NCBI GenBank assembly: GCA_031763025.1
Contig: JASSKH010000011.1
Location: 12,374,580 to 12,438,579 of the forward strand
Source of the DNA: Macrocystis pyrifera
Lineage: Eukaryota > Sar > Phaeophyceae > Laminariales > Laminariaceae
DNA: 64,000 nucleotides
Direction of reading: 5' to 3'
The position numbers and the translations under genes were made by a program. Under the pieces are notes generated by a model. The model ran no database searches. It saw only the letters and a program-made list of their open reading frames with translations, and had not been told where the DNA came from. Shown piece after piece: positions 54,232 through 64,000 of this stretch (position 1 is the stretch's first letter; each line of letters begins with the position of its first letter).

Positions 54232-57200
54232 TTAGAGGTTGTGGAGAAGGGCGAAGTCGGTGCCCAGAGGGCCGGACACGCGGTAGTCATCAACGGTGCC
54301 ACGGTACGCCTCGAACCCTTCCATCACCTCGCGGCCGTCCTTATCCAGCACCGGGCGGGCCGTCTCACCCAGGATTCCGGATAACGACTCGTGATCAAGG
54401 CGCAGACCGTCCAGCCCCACGTCCATCTGCCAGAACTCTAGGTCGGGTAAGGCACGACCATCCCAGTTGAGTTCGCCACCCCCCTTGGGAGTTCAAACCG
54501 ACGTTAAGGCGCACAGTTACCGACGACGTCACGATTTTAAAGACAGCATGGGTGGACTGCACATCGGCAAGGTCATGCTGATCGATATACTGCTCGCACC
54601 AGTTGGCCGCCGCCATGTCGTCAAAACGCAGGATCCAGTGTTCGAAGCGCTCCTCGATAGCCAGCTCGCGGGTGCCTTGCAGCATTTCGTCGTACAAACG
54701 GGCCCAAATCTTGTCTCCGCCAAACTGACGACACTCCGCGGGTAAGTTTGACGCCGACACAGCGATGCCATCTGCCACATATTCGTCTCTGGAAAAGTGA
54801 AGGAGGCCTTCTGCTTCCTCTCCGTCAACGACAGCGCGAAGTCCGCCGTCCGAAAGGCAGGGGGAGGTCCCGTCGGGACACCCGTTTGTGTCGATAGCAT
54901 AGGGATTCTTTACTTCGATCACAAGAGAGTGCCCCTCTGACAAAACGCTGAGGCCCGTGATCAGCTGGCGGCCAGGGAACTCCTCGGGCAGGGGAGCCGT
55001 CAACCGGACGTTCACATGGAGACTGACGTCCTCATCCTTGATCATGTTGTACCAGGCGCCATCGACTCCAGACCAATCAATCTTCTGGCCACGGAGGCCT
55101 TTCATGTGGGGGTCATCGCACACGTCTGACCCATCGGGGCACACTGAATTGTTCGCGTTCAATTTCGGGAAAAAGGGGTCTCAATAAAGTTAGTAAATGA
55201 AGTTCAATAGCCCCCAACAGAAACAGACAAGCGACGCCCTTGAAGCGGCGATAGTTCAAAAGTAGGTGGGGGGAATTGAAACTGATCTACGCGTTGCCTA
55301 CGTGTGAGAAGCGTCCTATAGGATTGAGTGGTTGGTCGGTCAGTCGCTCTTCCTTGCTTCAGGCACTCGCATGAACTAACAAGAAAACGTTTCCCCCACG
55401 CCAGCATAGGTGTTGGCCGCCAAGATGATCCTTCATCTACGGCGAGATGACGGGTGCGACCACAATGCATGGCGTCATTAAGGATCACCCACTACGTGCT
55501 TATAAAGCGGCGGACTACCGGTAGACCATACAATCTGCCGTCAAGAACAATCCGTGCCGATGGTAACTGCATTGAGTAGCACGTGGGGCCGTTTTGAGAG
55601 AGAGACAAGGAAATTGGACGTACGTGCAAAGCTATTGAATTGTTTCACGTAAATTCAATGCTTTGGTATGTACAACGAGAGTTGTTGTAAGCATGTATGG
55701 CCGACTTGATAGCGAATATTGCCAGGGGTGCCAGGTTGGTCTCCGGCGGATGCTGTGGAGGGCTGAGTGTATTTCAATACCATTAAGTGAGAGCGAGATG
55801 GCTAATGGGATGGGCCCACTGCGGAGTCTAAATTCCAAATGGGAACAGGGTGCTAGACGTCAAAATGAATACGTTCGAACCAAATAGCCTTTCACGTAGG
55901 TGCAATGTTTACGTGGGATGTTTTAGTGCAAGATGAAATTAAGTTTGCGCACTATTGATGCGTTGCACCGGGTCGCATTTACGTACGATGTATCTGCGGA
56001 ATACTGTTCAATCAGGCAGCATTTCTTAGTCTAAATATTAACATTTAACAGGGATCAATTGCGTAGGTTCTAATGTAAGAAACAAGCGCACAGCCCACGA
56101 GGAAAAGGCGTGACCGGAACGTGTACTCTATGGCGCTAAACTATCGTGGTAGCAGGGTGTCCCATGTGACATTGTGGTGAACGTCATCGTGAAGAGGCGT
56201 CCCTCAGGATAAATGCATTATGCTGAACGGTGACGGAATCAGGGGGTACGAAGAAGGTGCACTATATATATGATGAGCGTCAACGACAGAAAAAAATACA
56301 CAGCGAAGAATGTGGTCCAGGTCCCTCGATTCACCGTCAGCGAAGAGCTACACACTTTACTGCTAGCTGTGCGTCATATTGACCATTGTACCCGGCGGCT
56401 GACCGCAAGCGTCCCGTGAGTGAATGGTTTATTATGGCGGTTGGTAATGTACGTTCTTGGTGCTACTGCCATTGCTCAAATATCAGCTCGTGACTAAACC
56501 ATACCTGTGTGAAGCTGCTAGGGCGCAGTGGCAACACCTTTCTGCCGCTTCAAATCCACATATACTCCCCATGTCCTTTCACGAGCGACTACAAACCGAT
56601 ATATAGGGTATGTACCGTATTATGTACGGGTAGAGGTGGCCGATAAGCCTGCCGCACGGTGCCCACTCAAGCTGTCATCTCCAATTAAACACCAACCCTT
56701 CGTCCTCAACGTGCGACATCCATGGTCACTTCCTACCTGGCCGGAAACCTGGTTGTCGAATGTCGAGGCCAAGACCCGTTGAACGGAGTCGGAAGGACAA
56801 CAGGAAAGGCAAAAATGTTGTTCAGATCAAATGTGAGGATAAAACCCGTGGCTCGTGCTACGAATGTATTGCATTTATTGAAGACACAACTTATGACGCG
56901 TGGCGGTACGATAAGGGATGCAGTTGGCTTTTCTGGCGAAAACACTGCGCGCTGGCGGGGTTCCCCATTACTGTAGGCGCGATATTGCTCCCATTCTTCC
57001 GACAGGTTGAGGTTAAGCGTCCGCTTTATAACAAAGGTATTTTCTCATGCAACTATACACTGTAGCTCCTGAAATGAGTGATGAAACTCTGCCAAAACAG
57101 GTGCTACCTCTAACGCAGTAGGTGTCCAATTAACCACGTTCGACGCGACTTTACCCTGCTGCTGCAACGACGATAATTTTTTAGGCGTCGTCGAGGCAGG

Positions 57201-59926
57201 ACAAAAGGCACGAGACTCAAAACAAGGGACATCTGCATGCGCAGTTACCGAACTCGGAGTGTGAACTTCTGTGAGGCCGCTGTTTCGTTGACACAGCATC
57301 GTTGCGATGACGTCAGCAAGATACCTACGGTCAGTTCAAGCACTTGGTCAGGAGACCCCCAACACGGTTTTTTTGACAACAACGGTAGGCATGGGCCATA
57401 GTTCAATTTCCGCCGGGAAGCGAGAAAGGGAAACAAGTAAAACCTCCAAACTTGGGTTGGGCACAGGGACCGTACGGTATTGACAGGAGACAACTAATGA
57501 CAGTCGCGAGCTACTGATTGGACCTACCAGAAAATACAGCCAGCTGAAATAATCGTGCCCATGTCGCCGAAACAAGCACATTGTCTTACGGAAATAAATC
57601 AACCTGAGTTTGGGGATACCAGAGGGAGAGAGGGGTGGAGTACTGTGCAGAATTGCCTGAAGAGAGCCTACGACTCTATGCCCTGAGGGTAGAAACAACG
57701 GAGTGACATCAACTCCTTGAGTGATGACTTTTCGTATGAACCGAAACACATGACATTAAGATGCTCCCATGATGGCCGAATGTGCACTACATGTTTATCG
57801 TTTCTATTGCCTGCGTTATTCTGTGTCGATGGGAGAAGTGACAACCCTCTCCTGAGACAATGGCATGTGCCCTGATGGAATCCAACGTACGGATGACAGA
57901 CGCCGCAGTATACTTGTTTCTGCTGAAGAACGTAAGTCCCGAGCCCTAGTATACATGACTGTGATGTATTGTTTTCTTCTGAAGATCGTGAGTCTCGAGG
58001 CCTCCTATAAAAATTTTTCGCTAAGAGTGGTACGTGCCGAACAGCGAAACGTGGAGAGGGCCCGCGCAGGCATGCCCGTCTGAAAAAACAAGATCGAAGA
58101 CAAAATCGGCGAGGTACGTTCATGAACAGTTAGGATTGCCAGCCTCACCGCATACGTTGTCCTTCACACTGTTGGCGCAAAAGCCGCTGCTGCACACACA
58201 GTCTGCGGGCGTATAGCAAGACTGAATAACGAGGGAAGGGCGGGCGAAATAGGCGATATGAAAATATAGTAGTTGTGGATGTTTTACTGCTTCCGCCTGT
58301 TGGCTGTGCAAAACATTACCGGAGTTTTGTCGACAGCAGCACCCAGTCTGCCCCACCGCTGATTCTTTGATAGCGGAGGGATAACACAAACACCGTCAGA
58401 CGGCACCACTATAAATCTAGGGAGAAATATATTGACATTGGGTTATTCACTAAAGCTTGGATGCTGTCACATGACGTGGACGAACGTCGCTATGCTCGTC
58501 AATCGTGGTGATCGGTCTCCGTCACGAACGCGTGAAATTTTTCCGACAGGGCGTTGAATGTCGGTGCGTGATACCATCTGCGGTTCTGTAGTATAATGTG
58601 CTTAGTGAATGACGCCTACAGGTGCAAACCAATATGCCGCAAACCTTCGTCGTTCCGCCCTCAAACTGAAACGTGTATGACTGGTGCTACGGTAGGAGGA
58701 GTGTTTGTGGGTCGTTATTTTCAGCCGCTCAGAGTCACTCGGCCGAGTTGTTACCTCGTTAATTTTGCAATCTTGAGACTAAAAACCGTTTGGTTTGGCG
58801 AAATTCGCCGGAAACGGGTGGCCTGTTGTTCTGCTCGAACAAATACGCTTTATCTCCAGTTTTGAGTTATTAAAAAAGGGACTCGCTCCTGCGGCGTAAA
58901 CATGAAAAAGAAATTGAGGGCAGCCCCCCTACCGAGGCACCACCCCTTTGGTGCGAAATCACCGACACTAGCGTTATACGCATATCTCCGGGGAATTCAC
59001 GAAACTTTCGATGACACGAATCATGCCTTCCAACCGTTGGGATAAATATCTTGTTCTCCAATCGTACAAGAGAGCGGCTGGCAAATTATGCAGTTGACGG
59101 CGTTGAGCGACCGGCCAAGTTGTCAGGCAACAGAGAGGCATCCACAGACATGGCTCTGTATAACAAGCGGGAACCGTCCACGCGGGAAAATAACGTAGAC
59201 CAAAGGGGAACGTAACCCATTTCAATACAGGATAGTGACACGCAAGAAGCGTATCTTAATATTCGTCCAAAGACCGCCTAAGGACAAATATTGTTGACTC
59301 AGCGTACAAGTCGCTCCATGTCCCGAAAAAGAACATACACAGAAAGTTTAGAACCGGTGAGAAAAAGGGTAGGGTTCCTAGCACAGGTGGCTCCAACTTG
59401 CTTTACAACGAAGACCTAAACGTAATCCGCCGCTGTCGCCGTATTTTCTGGTTATTCACCTCGTCGTCTGAAGCCGGCGGGCTACCAAGGATGCAGATAT
59501 AATCGCCATCGTCTACAAGTTGTACACAAAGCCCTTCATCCGTTGCGGTGCCACATCCGAGGTCAACATTTTGCTGACTGAGGAAGCACTGCATCGTGGT
59601 TCAGCGTTTAAACGTATGGACGAAAAGAGTGTGCAAAGATGATATGTTAGATATCAGACACAACATTGGGTCGGGCCTCAGAAACGACAAGGCGAATTAG
59701 AACGGGTGAAGTGCAAGCGTGAACATCGAGCAGGTGCGATGGTAAATTTCGGTGCACGCAATTTTTCGGAAACGCCATTCGAAGCCCGAATGAAAGCACG
59801 AAGATTGCATGACACCCTCACAGCATTGCCCTCGTCGTTTGCGGTGCATGTCGTCAGTTGCCCCTGAGTGTTGTTGACAGCGTAGAGGACCAACAACACC
59901 GCCCATGCAGTACAACGGACGGCCAT
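54232..59926 (-). CDS. Secreted Cys-rich protein, four exons, one frameshift
   Basis: Exon 1 (59926-59822) starts MAVRCTAWAVLLVLYAVNNT, a signal peptide, and ends at a GTGAGG donor. Exon 2 (59588-59460) and exon 3 (58221-58149) follow CAG acceptors and encode small Cys-rich modules (LGCGTATDEGLCVQLVDDGD; SCYTPADCVCSSGFC). Exon 4 (55143-54232) holds the conserved part (DPHMKGLRGQKIDW, HVNVRLTAPLPEEFPGRQL, FGGDKIWARLYDEM). Phases join 0, 0 and 1. A run of six C at 54479-54484 (G6 on the sense strand) shifts the frame. With one base fewer the four exons give exactly 406 codons including the stop, which supports both the model and an extra base. The DPH..G..G..IDW....G.WY pattern recalls root-cap/vWD-like extracellular domains, but this is a weak analogy. 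It is probably an extracellular or cell-wall protein. Intron 3 is about 3 kb. Confidence 0.7.
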
Positions 59927-61899
59927 GATAGGGAGTGGTGTTATCTCCGCGTTTACGTGAGATCTCACTCCCGGAATGTCCTGGCGTAAACGTTAGTGAG
60001 AAGCACAGTTGAAACAAGGCCGTGTTAGCGGGTGTTCCCGTTCGAGACGAGCATTAGCTATGCAACTTACGGTACACACCGCCGGATACATAGCACGTTG
60101 ACACTGATGAAGATGATTACTGTCGAAGCTAGCTTACACCCCTTTAAGATTACTAGAGAGCAATCAAACAAATATAATATTTGGTGGCATCAGCTGTTTT
60201 CGAACAGTTTGAGCGCCGCACAGTACCGGAATATGAGCATGCCGCGCCACTGTCGTACGTCTGCTTGCGTTGGCACTAGAATACGAACGTGTGATACCTC
60301 CCAGTCACGCGGTGGCCGGTGCTTAATGCTGCAATCGTCACTTGAAAACGGTATTTTCAACTTTTGAAGTTAGGAGGGGGTGAAAGTATTTGCTTTACCC
60401 GTCGACATCTAGCACCGGGAGCGCCGCGCATCTGTTATATGAGTGGCGTCTACAAAACCAGGAAAGTGTGGGGCAAACGATAAGCGATCGTAAAGAATGC
60501 ACGGTTTAGGGAAGCAGGAGGGGTACGGCGGGCAGGGTTGCACGGTGTGAACTCGCAGTATATGGCAAACGTAAAACAGACCGGTCAAAAAAAACGGGAA
60601 ATTAGGAGAAAGGAAAGGACACCATTCTCTAATGAAGGCAACGCCTAAGCAGAAGGCGAAAACGCGCGTTAAACGTATAACACAGGTAGATTCTGGAAGA
60701 GAAAACCCAACCGGGCACGAATAGACGGTCATTCCGTGCATGCATCACGCGCAGTGATAGCCAGTCTACCGATACAATACATTCTTAAGAACGCCGCATT
60801 CGAAGGTTGAAGTCGATTTGTCATCGTGGGGTTAGATGATTTTTCGTCCTTGATTACGTCCGTTGGCCATTTCAAACTCTCTCGTCGTGCAACGCACCGC
60901 AATAAAATGTGAAAACGCTCCCCGGGCCGAACAACGCTCTCTAGTGGAAAGAACCACCCGGAGCAATTCTCGCTGTAGGGTGATCGTTTCTACCTCAATT
61001 GTCATACTACAGGCTAAAACGTCTCCAGGCTGTTGGTTCCTGTTGTGTCCGTTCGGAGCGCATCCACAAAATGCACGCAGGTAGAAATTTTGCCCCGTAC
61101 ATTTCCCCCCGGAACCTACGATATCGCGCACAAACTATATCTACGACAATGCACACTAACACAGACGGCGGGGGGAGCTCGGGCCTTTCGCCGCTGGGGC
61201 GTGGACGTTTACACCCTGCAAAAACGACAACTCTGACAACAACAACTTTGACGGAGTTAAATTACTGTTTTATATTAATCCCTGCTGTGTCGTCAACAAA
61301 ACTGGGCTAAAACATAAACGCCTGGGCGAAGTCAGAGGTTTGGTGTCGAAACCAAAAATGGAGTAGAATACCCCCGGGGACTCTAAACGGTTTCCGGCTT
61401 CACAGACGTGACCGGACGCTAAATATAAATTTCGCGGCGCGGAGCGCTACACGCCACTTAGTTCGACCGAGTGGGACGATACATAGCAGTATTGGTTTCC
61501 ACGGTTGGATGAGATCGTCCACATATGTCCCACGGCCGATTTCGTGCGAGAATGTCCGACTCCGTTCTGCTGTCTGTGCCTGGTTTGGGGTGCTGGGGCT
61601 GGTTGGCCGGCCACGGAGGTAGGTACGCTACAATGGTGTCATTACCAAACACGGCAGCGGTGTTAGTGGTGTCGATCTTGATCTTTTTTCATACTAGGCT
61701 GGGGCCTCGTGTGTGTGGCATATGCAAGGTTGGTGCCGTGTTGGATGGATGCTGGGGTGAGACAAAAGCCTAGCTATTTCAATTCTAGTATTGGATTTTA
61801 TGCTCGATTTTGATCTTAGCTTCTGATGGAAGTCCCGGTGTCATTATGTTTCTCTTGCCTTTCACTTTTCTTGACGTTGATGAATATATTTCTGTTCTA
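59927..61899. other. Upstream region of the secreted-protein gene; spacer
   Basis: The promoter of the minus-strand gene should lie just above 59926; no TATA or initiator motif is convincing. The rest holds no recognisable gene. Confidence 0.35.
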
Positions 61900-63170
61900 C
61901 CCTCCGAGTATTCACGCCTCGGATAACATAACACTCGGACAGAACTTGTCTACGTTACGGGGCCTAACGCAAGAACGTCGTAACGTAGTAACATAGTGTT
62001 AGCACTGGAGTAACGATCGCAGTAACGCGGTAACAGTGTTAACTGGAAACCCACGATCGTGCAGACGCCTTAACTTTGTGTTGCCGCTCGATTTCGTTCA
62101 GCTCTGGAACAGAAACATTGTGTTATGCCACAATCAGCCCTTGAACTAACACTGTAACACAGCGTTAGGCTTCGACCGAGCAGGCACGTTGTCACTCTAA
62201 CATGCCCAGATCGATAACCACAAATTTACTAGCACCATAACATGATGATACCGTCGACGCAGCGTTAGACTTAACACACTAACACAGCGTTACCCTTACA
62301 CTTATCTGGAGTGTTAGACGAAACATCCTAAAACAACGATACCATGTTCTCTAGCACTACTACACATAATATTGAGTTGCAAGTAACACACTAACGTAGC
62401 AGAACGCAGCAGCCAGCGCTACTAACACTACACTATCTGGACCCCCCATTTGATTGCTTTAAGCTCGGACAACGTAACGCTTAACGTGCGTTAGATACGT
62501 CACAGTCTTAACCGGCCCATACGTAACATTTTGTTAGGATGTTGGCCTAAACGCGGAGTATTCTGCGACATTATGCTACGGTGTTGCGGTCAGTGAGTTG
62601 CAAGTAACACTAACGTAGCAGAACGCAGCAGCCAGCGCTACTAACACTACACTATCTGGACCCCCCATTTGATTGCTTTAAGCTCGGACAACGTAACGCT
62701 TAACGTGCGTTAGATACGTCACAGTCTTAACCGGCCCATACGTAACATTTTGTTAGGATGTTGGCCTAAACGCGGAGTATTCTGCGACATTATGCTACGG
62801 TGTTGCGGTCAGTGAATTTCCGATCATAACATTCCGTCACCGTTTCACCATAAACATCAATCCGCGTCTAACATTATGTGACTATGTTACCCTTTGCATC
62901 TTCCCGAGATCCTAAATGTGTTGCCCATGTTAGTGGTAAAGCGGCGTGTGGGAGCAACACAAGGTAACCGTGTTAGCCAATTTCGCCGACATCCCCGTCT
63001 ACGAAAATATCCCAGGGGAGGAGGACAGCACGGCGTCGGCAGTAACCAACGCCTGCAAAGCTGAAAACCCCAAAAACAGGGGATAATTAGGAAGGGTCCC
63101 CCACAAAACACCTAAATCTTCTTCTGGAAACCCCGGCAGTACGCTATCCATGGCAAGTGTAAAATAATAC
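61900..63170 (+). repeat. TAAC-rich repeat family, block 4
   Basis: Colinear with 45170-47760 but lacking its central 1.4 kb. Very rich in 'taacac', 'taacgt' and 'gttag' words. It includes its own internal duplication at 62374-62813. Confidence 0.65.
62374..62813 (+). repeat. Near-identical tandem duplication, about 220 bp
   Basis: Copies 62374-62594 (221 bp) and 62595-62813 (219 bp) appear identical except for a 2-bp difference ('aacacactaac' versus 'aacactaac'). A recent duplication within an otherwise old repeat. Confidence 0.95.
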
Positions 63171-63529
63171 GGGGCAGTTGACGCCAGCTATCTTCCAATC
63201 ACATGGCTGGAGTAATGCGAACGAAGGAAGCCATCTTCCGTCAAAGTTACGGTATTCACTGGAACCACGGGAACCACGCGACATCACGCCGCACAAAAAC
63301 TACAAGAAGAAAGACACAGCTCGCAGCTCGCACACTCGCTGTCAATAGACGATTGACCTTCTATCTCGACATATAATTCACCCACGGTCAACGAGCTTCG
63401 TACCGGGCAACGACATTGGTCAATGAGTGTAAATTATGGCCTCGGAAGTATCATTGGAATCCGTCGTCTAGGGGGCGAGAGGTTGGCCGCGACGTCCTAT
63501 GCTCTTCGTCAAAACTTTCAACGGAGAGG

Positions 63530-64000
63530 AATGGAGAGTTTTCGTCGTCCGTTTTCTACACACCAGCTGCCAAATATGTTTTTAGTAGACGCCTGGCCCA
63601 CCCACACGCCACATGTCACCGATCGAGGTGGGGGCACTGTGATACTAGTGTGGGTCGGAGCCTCTGTCCAGCGCGCTTCATTCAGAGTTCGTGACGTAAT
63701 CGTTGGGTTTGTCGATCGATGACAAACCTGAAAAATGGTCTATTTCTTGCCATCGGAAAGGGCTTGAGATTTTTTGTCGTCTGGCTCTACAAACAGCGCC
63801 AAAGTGTTTTTTATCAGACGCCTGGTCAGGCCACGCCACATATTACCTACCGAGGTGTGAACACGGTGACACTGGGCAGGGTCGGAGATCTCAACCAGCG
63901 CAATCCGTTCAGATTTTATGGCTGTGTCGTTGGTTTTGAAGGTCGATTTCTGGCGATGATTCTCATAAAAGTTGGCTCTAGAATAGACCACTTGCAATAA
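63530..64000 (+). repeat. Diverged tandem duplication, about 229-bp period
   Basis: Two copies share 'agacgcctgg' (63587 and 63816), 'cacgccacat', 'accgaggtg' and 'gggtcgga'. The two copies also encode similar peptides in different frames (TPHVTDRGGGTVILV and TPHITYRGVNTVTLG), so the duplicated unit may once have been coding. The second copy reaches the window end. Confidence 0.6.

Noticed and set aside
1..64000. Integrated large algal virus
   Set aside because: Only the EsV-1-7 motif, which is also a host family, points that way. No capsid, polymerase, helicase or integrase of viral type is seen, and several genes have introns.

Overview
This window looks like a gene-poor, transposon-rich stretch of a brown algal (phaeophyte) nuclear genome. 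The strongest clue is an intact protein at 14.0-15.2 kb built from nine Cys/His modules that fit the EsV-1-7 repeat (C-X4-C-X16-C-X2-H-X12), a family known mainly from brown algae. GT/AG introns with good donor consensus, LINE, Ty3-like LTR, tyrosine-recombinase and Mutator-like (MULE) remnants, microsatellites and long non-coding spacers all fit a large eukaryotic genome. I see no rRNA gene, convincing tRNA gene, CRISPR array or prokaryotic operon.

Layout. 1-9 kb is a nest of repeats: a diverged inverted repeat (1.5/2.7 kb), several 5'-truncated LINE 3' ends in both orientations with (CAA)n tails, two copies of a TA-flanked MITE, and a complete-ended non-autonomous MULE (4382-5985) with a 10-bp target duplication. 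10-12.5 kb holds the 3' end of a tyrosine-recombinase element with a pair of 173-bp direct repeats. 14.0-15.2 kb is the EsV-1-7 gene. 15-24 kb contains tandem duplications, a GTA microsatellite, a CCATGG-dense block, telomere-like fragments and two LINE tails. 24.5-34.5 kb is a cluster of decayed, partly intron-containing genes: an OTU-like cysteine protease, a tandemly duplicated Ala-rich/coiled-coil/acidic gene, and a MULE transposase. These may be parts of one large dead element. 36.1-38.1 kb is an LTR element (97% identical LTRs, ATTA duplication) whose interior carries a pol fragment in antisense.

38-54 kb is mostly without recognisable genes. It holds GC-rich low-complexity DNA at 42 kb and a large TAAC-rich repeat family that recurs at 34.5, 45.2-47.8, 48.0-48.7 and 61.9-63.2 kb. 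54.2-59.9 kb carries, on the minus strand, the best conventional gene of the window: four exons, a signal peptide, Cys-rich modules and a conserved C-terminal domain, with a single-base frameshift in a G6 run.

Only two genes look possibly functional for the host: the EsV-1-7 protein and the secreted four-exon protein. Everything else recognisable is mobile-element derived and mostly broken by stops or frameshifts.
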